DNA from: Acidocella aromatica
GTDB lineage: Bacteria > Pseudomonadota > Alphaproteobacteria > Acetobacterales > Acetobacteraceae
Direction: 5' to 3'
Length of the DNA: 64,000 nt
Assembly: GCF_014201825.1 (NCBI RefSeq)
Contig: NZ_JACHFJ010000001.1
Location: 310,001 to 374,000, forward strand
In this document: positions 41,211 through 50,490 of the stretch, one piece after another
Layout of the letters: every line of letters starts with the position of its first letter
Numbering within the stretch: position 1 is the stretch's first letter
Program-made: the position numbers and the translations under genes
Notes under the pieces: model-generated
The model's input: the letters and a program-made list of their open reading frames with translations, nothing else
Databases searched by the model: none
What the model was told of the DNA's origin: nothing

Positions 41211-42599
41211 TTAAGCAGGCAAACGCAGGTGGTAGCTCTTGGGCCGCGTCAGCGTCTCATAGCCCCAGCGCGAGAGCGTGTAGCCTCGTCCGGTATCCTT
41301 CACACCAACCCAGGGGAGTGCGGGGTCCAGCGCGTCGCAACGGTTGAGAAACACGGTGCCGGTTTCCACGCGGTCGCCGATGCGCTCGGCGGCTTCCACG
41401 TCGCGCGTGAAGATCGCGGCGGTGAGGCCGTATTCGCTGTCGTTCATCAGTCGGATGGCTTCCTCGTCATCCTTCACCTTCATGATGCCAACCACCGGGC
41501 CGAAGGTCTCCTCGGTCATCACACGCATCGAGTGGTCAACGTTGATGAGGATCTGCGGCGCCATATAGGCCGTGCCGATCTTATCCGCCGCGAAGGCGGC
41601 CGGGTCGATGAGTGCGCGCGCCCCCTGGCTCACGGCTTCCTCCACCTGGCCCCGGATGAACGCCGCCGCCTTGGCCGACACCACCGGGCCGATATTGGTC
41701 TCAGGTAGTGTCGGGTCGCCCAGGCGATAGGTGTTGGTGAAGGCCACGGCACGTTCCACGAACTCGTCGAACACGCTCTCATGCGCGTAGATGCGCTCGA
41801 TGCCGCAGCAGGACTGGCCGGAGTTGAAGAAGGCGCCGTCGATGAGATTGTCCACCGCGAAACCGACATCGGCATCGGCGCGGACATAGGCGGGGTCCTT
41901 GCCGCCCAGCTCCAGCCCCACACCGATAAACCGGTCCGCCGCCGCGCGGGAGACGGCATGGCCCACCGGCACCGAGCCGGTGAAGTTCACATGCGCGATG
42001 CGGCCATCCTTCACCAGCCTCTCCGCCGTGGAGCCGGCCACATGGAGGTGCTGGAACACACCCTGCGGCAGCCCGGCTTCGTCGAACGCCTGCTGGAAGC
42101 GCTCGGCGACCAGCTGCGTCTGCGCCGCGTGCTTCAGCACCACGGTATTGCCCGCCATGATGGCGGGGATGATGGAGTTGACGGCGGTGAGCAGCGGATA
42201 GTTCCACGGCGCGATGACGAAGATCACCCCGAGCGGCGTGCGCTTCACGTAGCGTTTGAAGCCGTCCTTCGGGCCGGGGTCGAGATTGGCGAGACCAGCC
42301 GGGGCCTCGGTGATCATGTAACGGGCGCGGTCAACGCAGGTGCGGACCTCATTGGGCGCCTGGGAGACAGGGCGGCCCATCTGCCAGGCCAGTTCCAGGG
42401 CGATCTCGTCGATATGCGTCAGCAGCGCGTCACAGAACTTGGAGCAGAGGGCGGCGCGCTGTTCCAGCGTGGTCAGCGCCCATTGCGCCTGCGCCTTCAC
42501 CGCATTGTCCAGCACCGCGTTGATGTGGTTCTCGCCCGCGAAGGGACGCTCGGCATAGACCCGGCCATCCACGGGCGTGATCGTCTGTTGCATGCTCAT
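41211..42599 (-). CDS. aldehyde dehydrogenase family protein
   Basis: NAD(P)-dependent aldehyde dehydrogenase. The 462-residue product has the catalytic Cys in FNSGQSCCGIERIYAHESV (Cys264 or 265), the general-base region VGLELGGKDPAYV, the cofactor segment VIFVIAPWNYPLLTAVNSII and the C-terminal TEETFGPVVGIMKVKDDEEA. The start is the ATG at 42599, with GGGAGA before it. The family oxidises aldehydes to acids. Position 3 kb from the polyamine cluster, and the absence of PuuC there, makes gamma-glutamyl-aminobutyraldehyde or another aminoaldehyde a possible substrate, but this is only inference. It overlaps the upstream membrane-protein gene by 4 bases. Confidence 0.85.
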   Translation of the reverse strand: MSMQQTITPVDGRVYAERPFAGENHINAVLDNAVKAQAQWALTTLEQRAALCSKFCDALLTHIDEIALELAWQMGRPVSQAPNEVRTCVDRARYMITEAPAGLANLDPGPKDGFKRYVKRTPLGVIFVIAPWNYPLLTAVNSIIPAIMAGNTVVLKHAAQTQLVAERFQQAFDEAGLPQGVFQHLHVAGSTAERLVKDGRIAHVNFTGSVPVGHAVSRAAADRFIGVGLELGGKDPAYVRADADVGFAVDNLIDGAFFNSGQSCCGIERIYAHESVFDEFVERAVAFTNTYRLGDPTLPETNIGPVVSAKAAAFIRGQVEEAVSQGARALIDPAAFAADKIGTAYMAPQILINVDHSMRVMTEETFGPVVGIMKVKDDEEAIRLMNDSEYGLTAAIFTRDVEAAERIGDRVETGTVFLNRCDALDPALPWVGVKDTGRGYTLSRWGYETLTRPKSYHLRLPA

Positions 42600-43555
42600 T
42601 TTGTTTCTCCCGGCGCTTGTGTGTGCGCCCACAGCTCATGTGCGGCGTAGCAGAGTCCGCCTATGCACGCCGGCGCCAGAAAATACATGACCCTGAACAA
42701 CAAAATAGCCCCCAGCGCGTCGGCGGTGGGCAGATAGGCGGAAAGGCCGAGCAGCAGCACGGAATCGAACACCCCCACCCCGCCCGGCAGGCCGGAATAA
42801 GCGCCGGAGGCAAAGGCTGCGAGGTAGAGGCTGAGTACCAGCGGGTAACTCAAGCCCGGCGTGGCGGGCAGCACGGCGTAGAGTACGGCGCTGGTGGTGG
42901 CGATGTCAGCGCAGGACAGGACGATCTGGATCGCGGCGAGACGCGATCCGGGCAGCGCGATCTCGCGCCCCAGCAGCCGCACCGAACTGCGCCCATGCGC
43001 CGCCGTGACATAGGCCACGGGAATAGAGATGAGGACCAGCCCAGCCAAGCGCAGCAGCCCCGGCGCGGTATTGCCGAAAACCGGCATGGCATCGGGCCAC
43101 AGCAGCAGGAAGCCCCCCAGCAGAGAGGCCAAGCCGAGGGTGAAATTCGTTGCCGAGAGCGCGACGATGCGCGTGATGCCCGGCCCCGGCACGCTCCATT
43201 GCGCATAGAGCCGCACCCGGATGGCGGCGGCGGAGATGGCCGGGGCGCCAAGCACATGACTCAGCGAATAGGCGCAGAACGAGGCCAACCCGATACGCCG
43301 CAGCCCGAGCGGGGGAAATTTCGCCACCCGCCGCGCGAAGAGCACGCCCGGCAGGTCGTAGGCGCACATGATGCAGCAGCTCGCCCCCAGCGCCAGTACC
43401 GCGTGCAGGATATGCTCGCGCGGCGTAGCCTCCAGGGCGGCGAGGATATCCCCCAGGCTCAGCTTCTTCAGCGCGCCACGCAGCCCCACCACGGCACCGG
43501 CCAGCACCAGCAGGCCGAGTACCGGTGGCAGGTATTTCAGCGCCTTGCGCCGCAT
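42596..43555 (-). CDS. MprF/YbhN-type lysylphosphatidylglycerol-synthase membrane domain protein
   Basis: Integral membrane protein corresponding to the N-terminal flippase-like domain of MprF (LPG_synthase_TM family, formerly UPF0104), without the aminoacyl-transferase half. The 319-residue product has about eight hydrophobic helices and the family segments FCAYSLSHVLGAPAISAAAI, RVRLYAQWSVPGPGITRIVA and SGAYSGLPGGVGVFDSVLLL. Characterised relatives move phospholipids or polyprenyl lipids, but no substrate is known here. Its stop overlaps the aldehyde dehydrogenase start by 4 bases, an unexpected pairing. Confidence 0.85.
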   Translation of the reverse strand: MRRKALKYLPPVLGLLVLAGAVVGLRGALKKLSLGDILAALEATPREHILHAVLALGASCCIMCAYDLPGVLFARRVAKFPPLGLRRIGLASFCAYSLSHVLGAPAISAAAIRVRLYAQWSVPGPGITRIVALSATNFTLGLASLLGGFLLLWPDAMPVFGNTAPGLLRLAGLVLISIPVAYVTAAHGRSSVRLLGREIALPGSRLAAIQIVLSCADIATTSAVLYAVLPATPGLSYPLVLSLYLAAFASGAYSGLPGGVGVFDSVLLLGLSAYLPTADALGAILLFRVMYFLAPACIGGLCYAAHELWAHTQAPGETK

Positions 43556-43574
43556 GGCCGCCTCGGAAGCTGGT

Positions 43575-45146
43575 TTAGTCTCGCGCCAAGGAGGTTTCGA
43601 TCAGCGCGACGGTGCGCTCCACGCCGTACAGGGCGATGAAACCGCCGAAGCGCGGGCCCTCCGTGGTGCCGAGCAGCACTTGGTACAGGCAGTCGAACCA
43701 CGCTTTCAGCGGCGCGAACGGGTGGCGCTTGCCAATCGCATAGACGAGGTTTTGCAGCTTCTCCGCCGCCGTCTCGCCCGGATACTGCGCCTGCTCGCCC
43801 GATTTCAGGCTCTCGGCCAGATCCACCAGCGCGCCGCGCTCCACCTCGGTGGGTGCACGGTACTGCTTGGTGGGCTGCACGAAGTCGCGGTTATAGGCGA
43901 TGGCGTGGTGCACCAGCTTGGCCAGGAACGGATAGGTCTCGGCATCCGCGCCGGGGATATAGGCACGGATGAAGCCCCAGAGCATCTCCGGGCTGTCGGC
44001 ATTAATGACCGAGGCCAAGTTGAGCAGCATGGTGAAGCCGATCGGCGAGCCCGCATGCTCGGGCAGCTTGCCGGCATGGATATGCCAAGCCGGATTGTCA
44101 TGCGGCTTCTCGGCCGTGGGCAGGGCGGCAACGGCATTGATATAATCATCCGTGGCGCGCGGGATGACATCAAAGAACAGGCGCTTGGCGCGCTGCGGCG
44201 CGTGATACATGAATTGCGCCAGCGATTCCTTGGGCGCGTAGGTCAGCCATTCGTCGATGGACAGGCCGTTGCCCTTGGACTTGGAAATCTTCTGCCCCTT
44301 CTCGTCGAGGAACAGCTCGTAGGTGAGATTGAGCGGCGGCTCCTTGCCCAAAGCGCGCACGATGGACGAGGACAGCTTCACGCTGTCGATCAGGTCCTTG
44401 CCGGACATCTCGTAATCCACGTCCAGCGCGTACCAGCGCATGGCCCAGTCGGCCTTCCACTGGAGCTTGGCGGCGCCGCCGGTCACGGCGGTCTCGTACT
44501 TGGTGCCGGTGTCCGGGTCGGCCCAGAACACGGTGCCGTGGTCCACGTCCACCTTGTCGATGGGCACCTGCATCACCACGCCGGTGCGCGGGTGGATGGG
44601 CAGGATGGGCGAATACGTAGCCTTACGCTCGGCGCCCAGCGTAGGCAGGATGATGCTCACGATCTCGTCGTGATGCGCAAGCACGTGCAGCAGCGCATCG
44701 TCGAACCGGCCGGACATGTAATAATCGGAGGCGGAGGCGAACTCGAACTCGAAGCCGAAGGCGCGCAGGAAGTCCTGCAGCATGTTGTTGTTGTGCTCGC
44801 CGAAGCTCTCGAACTTGCCGAACGGGTCCGGGATGCGGGTCAGCGGCTTGCCGAGATGCTGGCGCAGCATGTCCTTGTTCGGCACGTTCTCCGGCACCTT
44901 GCGCAGGCCGTCCATATCGTCCGAGAAGGCGAGCAGGCGCGAGGGCAGCCCGGTGAGATCGGTGAACGCCTTGCGCACCCAGGTGGTGCGCGCCACCTCG
45001 CCGAACGTGCCGATATGCGGCAGGCCGGAGGGACCGTACCCAGTCTCGAACAGCGCGTGGTCCTTGCCTTTCTGTTTCAGGCGCTCGGCGATACGTTCAG
45101 CTTCACGGAAGGGCCAGGACAGAGAGGTTTGTGTATTTTCGCTCAT
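43575..45146 (-). CDS. lysS: class I lysyl-tRNA synthetase
   Basis: Charges tRNA-Lys with lysine. The 523-residue product is the archaeal-type class I enzyme used by most alphaproteobacteria in place of the class II LysRS. It has the HIGH motif as GLPHIGTFGEVART (His44) and the KMSKS motif as KISKSKGNG (about 286-294). The N-terminal block LSWPFREAERIAERL and DDMDGLRKVPENVPNKDML are also typical. It starts 96 bases from the divergent DinG-type helicase gene. No second lysS is seen in the window. Confidence 0.95.
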   Translation of the reverse strand: MSENTQTSLSWPFREAERIAERLKQKGKDHALFETGYGPSGLPHIGTFGEVARTTWVRKAFTDLTGLPSRLLAFSDDMDGLRKVPENVPNKDMLRQHLGKPLTRIPDPFGKFESFGEHNNNMLQDFLRAFGFEFEFASASDYYMSGRFDDALLHVLAHHDEIVSIILPTLGAERKATYSPILPIHPRTGVVMQVPIDKVDVDHGTVFWADPDTGTKYETAVTGGAAKLQWKADWAMRWYALDVDYEMSGKDLIDSVKLSSSIVRALGKEPPLNLTYELFLDEKGQKISKSKGNGLSIDEWLTYAPKESLAQFMYHAPQRAKRLFFDVIPRATDDYINAVAALPTAEKPHDNPAWHIHAGKLPEHAGSPIGFTMLLNLASVINADSPEMLWGFIRAYIPGADAETYPFLAKLVHHAIAYNRDFVQPTKQYRAPTEVERGALVDLAESLKSGEQAQYPGETAAEKLQNLVYAIGKRHPFAPLKAWFDCLYQVLLGTTEGPRFGGFIALYGVERTVALIETSLARD

Positions 45147-45242
45147 GGTGCGCCTGCTCTAGAACCGGAACGGCAGCCCCGCAACAGGGCATGCGTCCAA
45201 CGTGCGAGACAAACCGTGAACAAACCCGTATAACAGCCGGGC

Positions 45243-47960
45243 ATGCCGATTCTTCCCCCCCTGCCCGCTCTGGTGGCCGGACATGGCCGCGCCGTCATCC
45301 TGGGCACGGATGGCGTGGTGGCGCCGCTGAAGCTCGGCACCGTGGCGCGCCAGCTTGGGCAGGACGCCGCCTTGGTGGTGCATGGGCCGGTAACGCTCAA
45401 GCGTCTTGGCAATCCTTCGATTCACTTACTGGACCTGCTGGAACTCTTCGCCTTCGTCTGCCCGGCGCAAACGCTCGCCCCCACCCCCGCCGGCCTCGCC
45501 CGCGCGCTGGAGATGGACGTGCCGCAGAGCCTCGACTCCGCAGCACTGGCGCTCTCGGAAATGGCCGAGGCGCTGCTCACCCGGCTGGCGGCGGGCAAGG
45601 ACACGCCCGCCAACCGAGATGCCCCAGGCTTGGCAGCGCGCATGGGAGAATTTGGCTGGGGCTGGGCGCCTTACGTGCTTGCGGCGCTCGGCCAGCCCCA
45701 CGCCCGGCCGGACGGCATGGCCATGCGCCTGGGCAAGCGGCTGCCGAAATGGGAGGAAGTCGCCCCCCGGCCGCCGCCATCGTCTTTCCCCGTCACCTCC
45801 GCCCAGGCCCGCGCGCGGCTCGCGACACTGCTGGGGCCGGGGGCCGAACAGCGCCCGGCGCAGGCGGATTTTGCCTCGGCAGCGACGGAGGCCTTCGCCC
45901 CGCGCCTGATTGAGGGCAGCCCACATGTGGTCATCGCCGAGGCCGGGACCGGCACGGGCAAGACGCTGGGGTATCTCGCCCCCGCCTCGCTCTGGGCCGA
46001 GCAGAACAAGGGCGCGGTGTGGGTCTCCACCTATACGCGGCATCTGCAACGGCAGATCGAGCAGGAGGCCAGCCGCCTGCCCGGCGCGTTGAAGGTGGTG
46101 CTGCGCAAGGGGCGGGAGAATTATCTCTGCCTGCTGAATTTCGAGGACGCTTCCGGCGTGGAGCGTTACGCCACGCCGCTGGGGCTGATCGCCCGCTGGG
46201 CCATGGCCAGCGCCGATGGCGATCTCTTCGGCGGCGACCTGCCCGGCTGGTTCGCCGAACTCTTCGGCGGCGGGTTGCTGGCGCAGATCGCCGACCGGCG
46301 CGGCGAGTGCATCCATGCCGCCTGCCCGCATTTCTCCACCTGCGTCATCGAGCGCGTGGTGCGTGACGCACGCCAGGCCGATCTTGTCATCGCCAACCAT
46401 GCGCTGGTGATGGCCCAGGCCGTCTGGGGCGGGCTGGACGACGACTACGTGCCCACGCGCTACGTGTTCGACGAAGGGCATCATATCTTCGACGCGGCGG
46501 ACAGCGCCTTCTCTGTGGAACTGTCCGGCGCCGCCATGGCCGAGTTGCGACGCTGGCTGCTAGGGGCCGAGGGCACACGCTCGCGTGCCCGGGGTCTCGC
46601 TCGGCGGCTTGAAGATCTCGCCGCCACGGACGACACCACGAAGAAACATGTGGAAGCCGCGCTGAAGGCGGCAAGAGCCCTGCCCGCGCCGATGTTCTCC
46701 ACCCGGCTCGACCCGGAGCTGGAGCCGGACAACAACCCGGCCGAGGCGCTGCTCCGGGCCTTGCGCGAACAGCTCCGCGCCCGCGCCAAGGAGAACGAAC
46801 TGAACGGCGCCGTGGGGTTCGAAGGAGATCTGCACCCGCTAAATCCGGATATCTTGCCCGCAGCGCAAACCCTCTCCCGCGCGCTGGCTGAGTTGCGCGC
46901 CCCGCTGGAGGCCCTGCGCGAGCATATGCTGGACCGGCTGGAGACTGACCCGGAACTGGAGGAGAGCGTGCGCCAGCGGCTGGAGGGCATCGCCCGCGGG
47001 CTGAAGCGCCGGGGCATGGACCCTCTCGCCGCCTGGATGCGCATCCTCGACGGCCTTGGCAACGAACCCGCCCCCGGCCAGCGTCCAGCGCGCATCGAGT
47101 TCCTGCGGCTGGACCGCGAGGCCGGGACCGACCGCGATATCGCCTTGCTCTCGCACATGCTCGACCCGACGGAGGCGTTTATCCAGAGCATCGCCATCCC
47201 GGCGCATGGGTTGCTCATCACCTCCGCCACGCTGCGCGACGGCAGCGACAATGAAACCGCCTGGGAAAACGCCAAGGCGCGTACTGGGGCGGTACACCTC
47301 GCCACACCGGCGATTCGCGCCGCGTTCGAGTCGCCCTTCGACTATGCGGACCGCACGCGCATCGTGCTGATCTCTGATGTGAACACGCAGGATATCGGGC
47401 AGCTTGCCGGGGCGTATCAGGCGCTGTTCCAAGCGGCGGGCGGCGGCGGGCTGGGGCTGTTCACCGCTATCTCGCGGCTGAAGGCGGTGCAAGCACGAAT
47501 CGCGCCGAAGCTGGAGGAGGCGGGCATCCCGCTCTACGCCCAGCACGTGGACGCGATGGATAACGCGACGCTGGTGGATATCTTCCGCGCGGAGGAACAT
47601 TCCTGCCTGCTCGGCACCGATGCAATGCGCGACGGCGTGGATATTCCCGGCAACGCGCTGCGCCTCGTGGTGTTCGAACGCACGCCCTGGCCGCGCCCGG
47701 ATATATTGCACCGTACAAGGCGCACGCATCTCTCGCACGGTGCGCCTAAGGATTACGACGACGCGATCGTGCGGTTGCGGCTGCGCCAAGCCTTCGGGCG
47801 GCTGATCCGCCGCGCCGATGACCGGGGCGTGTTCGTGTTGCTCGATAAGCAGGTTCCATCACGGCTGTTCAGCGCCTTCCCCGAGCACGCGCCCATCATC
47901 CGCTCCGGCCTTGCCGAAGCCATCACCGGCATCCGCAGGTTCCTGACCCAGCAGGAATAG
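45243..47960 (+). CDS. dinG: DinG/XPD-type ATP-dependent DNA helicase
   Basis: Superfamily 2 helicase with the XPD/DinG layout, likely acting on recombination intermediates or R-loops. The 905-residue product has Walker A at about 233-241 (EAGTGTGKTLGY), four cysteines for a 4Fe-4S cluster (one in NYLCLLNF near 294 and three in RGECIHAACPHFSTCVI at 354-369), the DEAH box as FDEGHHIF near 409, and late motifs FRAEEHSCLLGTDAMRDGVD and RLRQAFGRLIRR. About 220 N-terminal residues precede the helicase core, longer than E. coli DinG (716) but usual for alphaproteobacterial members. Their role is not known. A terminator follows. Confidence 0.88.
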   Translation: MPILPPLPALVAGHGRAVILGTDGVVAPLKLGTVARQLGQDAALVVHGPVTLKRLGNPSIHLLDLLELFAFVCPAQTLAPTPAGLARALEMDVPQSLDSAALALSEMAEALLTRLAAGKDTPANRDAPGLAARMGEFGWGWAPYVLAALGQPHARPDGMAMRLGKRLPKWEEVAPRPPPSSFPVTSAQARARLATLLGPGAEQRPAQADFASAATEAFAPRLIEGSPHVVIAEAGTGTGKTLGYLAPASLWAEQNKGAVWVSTYTRHLQRQIEQEASRLPGALKVVLRKGRENYLCLLNFEDASGVERYATPLGLIARWAMASADGDLFGGDLPGWFAELFGGGLLAQIADRRGECIHAACPHFSTCVIERVVRDARQADLVIANHALVMAQAVWGGLDDDYVPTRYVFDEGHHIFDAADSAFSVELSGAAMAELRRWLLGAEGTRSRARGLARRLEDLAATDDTTKKHVEAALKAARALPAPMFSTRLDPELEPDNNPAEALLRALREQLRARAKENELNGAVGFEGDLHPLNPDILPAAQTLSRALAELRAPLEALREHMLDRLETDPELEESVRQRLEGIARGLKRRGMDPLAAWMRILDGLGNEPAPGQRPARIEFLRLDREAGTDRDIALLSHMLDPTEAFIQSIAIPAHGLLITSATLRDGSDNETAWENAKARTGAVHLATPAIRAAFESPFDYADRTRIVLISDVNTQDIGQLAGAYQALFQAAGGGGLGLFTAISRLKAVQARIAPKLEEAGIPLYAQHVDAMDNATLVDIFRAEEHSCLLGTDAMRDGVDIPGNALRLVVFERTPWPRPDILHRTRRTHLSHGAPKDYDDAIVRLRLRQAFGRLIRRADDRGVFVLLDKQVPSRLFSAFPEHAPIIRSGLAEAITGIRRFLTQQE

Positions 47961-47970
47961 CAGACAATAA

Positions 47971-48003
47971 AAAAGGCCAGGGGGCAGAACCCTCCTGGCC
48001 TTT
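47971..48003. terminator. bidirectional rho-independent terminator after dinG
   Basis: AAAGGCCAGG and CCTGGCCTTT pair, extended by GGG/CCC around a short loop with one bulged base, flanked by A and T tracts. It is shared by convergent dinG and phbB. Confidence 0.85.
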
Positions 48004-48028
48004 CGTCAATCCCTGGCCGTGCCTGGGA

Positions 48029-48751
48029 TTAGTACATGTGCTGGCCGCCGTTGATGGACAGCGTCGACCCGGTGACGAAATCGGCATCGTCGGCGGTGAG
48101 GAACGCGACACCACGGGCGATATCATGCGCGGTGCCGAGGCGCCCGCGGGGGATCTTGGCGATGATCTTCTCCAGCACGTCGGGCGGCACGGCGCGCACC
48201 ATATCGGTATCGACATAACCAGGCGCCACGGCATTGACGGTGATGTTGTAACGCGCACCTTCCTGCGCCAGGGCCTTGGTGAAGCCGTGGATGCCGGATT
48301 TGGCAGCGGCGTAGTTCACCTGGCCATACTGGCCAGCCTGGCCGTTGATGGAGCCGATATTCACCACGCGGCCGAACTTCTTGGCCTTCATGCCGTCGAA
48401 CGTGGCTTTGCAGAGGTTGAAGCAGGAGCCGAGATTGGTGTCGATCACCGCATCCCACATCTCGCGGGTGAGCTTGCCCATCACCGCATCGCGGGTGATG
48501 CCCGCATTGTTCACCAGGATTTCGACGGCACCATGACGGGCGGCGATGTCATTCACTGCCGCAACAGTTTCTTCATAATTCCCGGCATCGAATTTGATCG
48601 CCTCGATGCCTGTTTCCTTGCTGAAAGCTTCCGCCGCGGCGGTGTTTCCCGCATAGCTCGCAACAACCGTTCTGCCCGCCTCTTTAAGGGCAACGCTGAT
48701 AGCCGCGCCGATTCCACGAGTTCCGCCAGTAACCAATGCTACGCGAGACAT
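48029..48751 (-). CDS. phbB: acetoacetyl-CoA reductase
   Basis: Short-chain dehydrogenase that reduces acetoacetyl-CoA to (R)-3-hydroxybutyryl-CoA for polyhydroxybutyrate. The 240-residue product has RVALVTGGTRGIGAAISVAL, the catalytic Ser/Tyr/Lys within VNIGSINGQAGQYGQVNYAA and YAAAKSGIHGFTKALAQEGA, and the C-terminal TGSTLSINGGQHMY, whose NGGQHM ending is typical of PhbB rather than FabG. GGAGGA precedes the ATG. The thiolase and polymerase genes are not in the window. A possible FNR/FixK-type site lies about 140 bases upstream. Confidence 0.9.
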   Translation of the reverse strand: MSRVALVTGGTRGIGAAISVALKEAGRTVVASYAGNTAAAEAFSKETGIEAIKFDAGNYEETVAAVNDIAARHGAVEILVNNAGITRDAVMGKLTREMWDAVIDTNLGSCFNLCKATFDGMKAKKFGRVVNIGSINGQAGQYGQVNYAAAKSGIHGFTKALAQEGARYNITVNAVAPGYVDTDMVRAVPPDVLEKIIAKIPRGRLGTAHDIARGVAFLTADDADFVTGSTLSINGGQHMY

Positions 48752-48884
48752 ATGTATAGTTCCTCCGGTATTTTCATAACGCTAGACCAAATCGCAGCCG
48801 GTGATAAGCTGCCAAATGCAGAGTTCCACACCTGCCGCGTTTGATCCAGTGCGTTCTTTTTCAAGTCGAAACTGTTTCATGGAC

Positions 48885-48898
48885 ATGACATAAATCAA
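48885..48898. promoter_or_regulatory. FNR/FixK-like site upstream of phbB
   Basis: ATGAC-ATAA-ATCAA; read on the phbB strand it is TTGAT-TTAT-GTCAT. Nine of ten conserved positions of the TTGAY-N4-RTCAA anaerobox match. It lies 134-147 bases before the phbB start and 30 bases from the emrB stop. Promoter boxes were not assignable. Confidence 0.35.
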
Positions 48899-48927
48899 GC
48901 CATGCCACCAATATCGCCTGTCGGAGG

Positions 48928-50490
48928 TCAATGCCCTCCGGATGCTCCAGCACCTACGACCTTTTTTAGGCACATCGTGGCGGCAATCGAAACAAGCATG
49001 ACCGCGCCTAGCAAAGCGAAAGCGTCCCCATAAGCGAAATAATCCGCCTGCAAACGCACCGTAACGCCAAGCAGATGAATCGCTTGTTGCTGCGCCGCAG
49101 CAGGATCATTCATGCCATGCGCCATGAAATAGTTCCGCAACATTTGTAGGCGTTGTTGCGTCGCAGCATTAAGCAAACTTACATTCGGCGTAATGATCGC
49201 GGAGTGGAATTTCTCGCGGTTGGTGATGAATGTCTGCACCACGGCGATGCCGATGGCCCCGCCCAGATTGCGCAGCATGTTGAACAGCACCGAGGCGGAA
49301 CCGGCATCCTTCATCGGGATACCAGCCGTGGCGATGAACGTCATGGACGGGAACACCAGCGCCTGGCCAACGGCGCGGATGAGGTTGGGCAGCAGCATCT
49401 GCGGCCCACTGTCATCGGGGCCAAGGTTCATGTTCATGAACGAACTGATGGTGAACAGCATGAGCCCGGCCAGGAGCAGCAGGCGTGGGTCGATCCGGCG
49501 CATCAGATACGGGCTAAACGGGATAATGAGCAACTGCGGCAGGCCGATCCAGGCCATCACCAGCCCGGCTTGCTCGGCGCTATAGCCATGCGCCACCGCG
49601 AGGTAGAGCGGGATGAGATACACCGCCGAGTACAGCACAAAACCCAGCGTGGTGTTGGTGATGCTGGAAAAGGCGAAATTACGCAGGGCCAGCAGGCGCA
49701 GATTCACCAGCGGCGTCTTGTTGCCCGGGCGCAGCTCCTGCACCAGAAACGCAATGAGCGAGATGGCTGAGATAACGGAGAGGCGCTGGATGAACACCGA
49801 GCCAAACCAGTCGTCCTTATTGCCCTCCTCCAGCACCGTCTGCAGCGTGCCCAGACCCACCGCCATGGTGATGACGCCGACCCAGTCGCCCTGGCGGAAT
49901 TTCTCCAGTTGCATGGGAGCTGGCTGCAAGCCCCAAACCAGGGCGCTCAACATCAGCACGCCCGGCACCAGATTAAGGAAGAAGATGTAGCGCCAGCCAT
50001 AAATATCGGTGATCGCACCACCGATGGTTGGGCCGATGGCCGGGGCGAAGGTGGCCGAGAGCGCGAATACCGCGAATCCGGTGGGGCGGACGCGGTTGGG
50101 CAGCAGGGTCATGACGCAGAGCAGCCCGAGCGGGATAAGCACCCCGCCCGAGAAGCCCTGCAAGGCGCGCAGGGTCACCATCTCGGGGAAGTTGCCGGCA
50201 AGGCCGCAAGCGGCCGAGAAGAACAGGAACAGCACCGTGTTGGTGATAAGGTAGCGGCGCAACGAGAACACCGAGGTCAGCCAGCCCGAGAGTGGGATGA
50301 CGATGATCTCGCCGATTAGATAGGCGGTCGAGATCCAGCCCCCGTCATCGAGCCCGGCACCGATGCCACCCTGGATATCGGGCAGCGAGGTGTTCACCAC
50401 CTGGATGTTAAGCACCGCCATGAACGCGCCGATCAGCCCGCCCGCGACGGCGGCCAGATTGCGCGGCGAAACCTTCTCCGGCGTGCTCAC
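48928..50490 (-). CDS. emrB: DHA2-family drug efflux MFS permease (EmrB type)
   Basis: Proton-driven 14-helix exporter that joins a membrane-fusion protein and an outer-membrane channel. The 520-residue product has the MFS motif LIGEIIVIPLSGWLTSVFSL with motif C-type segment ATFAPAIGPTIGGAITDIYG. The N-terminus AFMAVLNIQVVNTSLPDIQG carries the DHA2 motif D1-like sequence (LNIQVVNTSLP). Start is GTG at 50490, inside the emrA stop (GTGA), so translation is coupled. The drug or toxin exported cannot be read from sequence. Confidence 0.9.
   Translation of the reverse strand: MSTPEKVSPRNLAAVAGGLIGAFMAVLNIQVVNTSLPDIQGGIGAGLDDGGWISTAYLIGEIIVIPLSGWLTSVFSLRRYLITNTVLFLFFSAACGLAGNFPEMVTLRALQGFSGGVLIPLGLLCVMTLLPNRVRPTGFAVFALSATFAPAIGPTIGGAITDIYGWRYIFFLNLVPGVLMLSALVWGLQPAPMQLEKFRQGDWVGVITMAVGLGTLQTVLEEGNKDDWFGSVFIQRLSVISAISLIAFLVQELRPGNKTPLVNLRLLALRNFAFSSITNTTLGFVLYSAVYLIPLYLAVAHGYSAEQAGLVMAWIGLPQLLIIPFSPYLMRRIDPRLLLLAGLMLFTISSFMNMNLGPDDSGPQMLLPNLIRAVGQALVFPSMTFIATAGIPMKDAGSASVLFNMLRNLGGAIGIAVVQTFITNREKFHSAIITPNVSLLNAATQQRLQMLRNYFMAHGMNDPAAAQQQAIHLLGVTVRLQADYFAYGDAFALLGAVMLVSIAATMCLKKVVGAGASGGH

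Noticed and set aside
43368-45233. 621-residue + strand frame opposite lysS
   Set aside because: Antisense to class I LysRS, which carries both HIGH and KMSKS motifs; the product looks like shadow sequence.
48782-48973. 63-residue minus-strand frame upstream of phbB
   Set aside because: It runs into the 3' end of emrB, has no ribosome site and no recognisable domain; the region is better read as the phbB regulatory zone.
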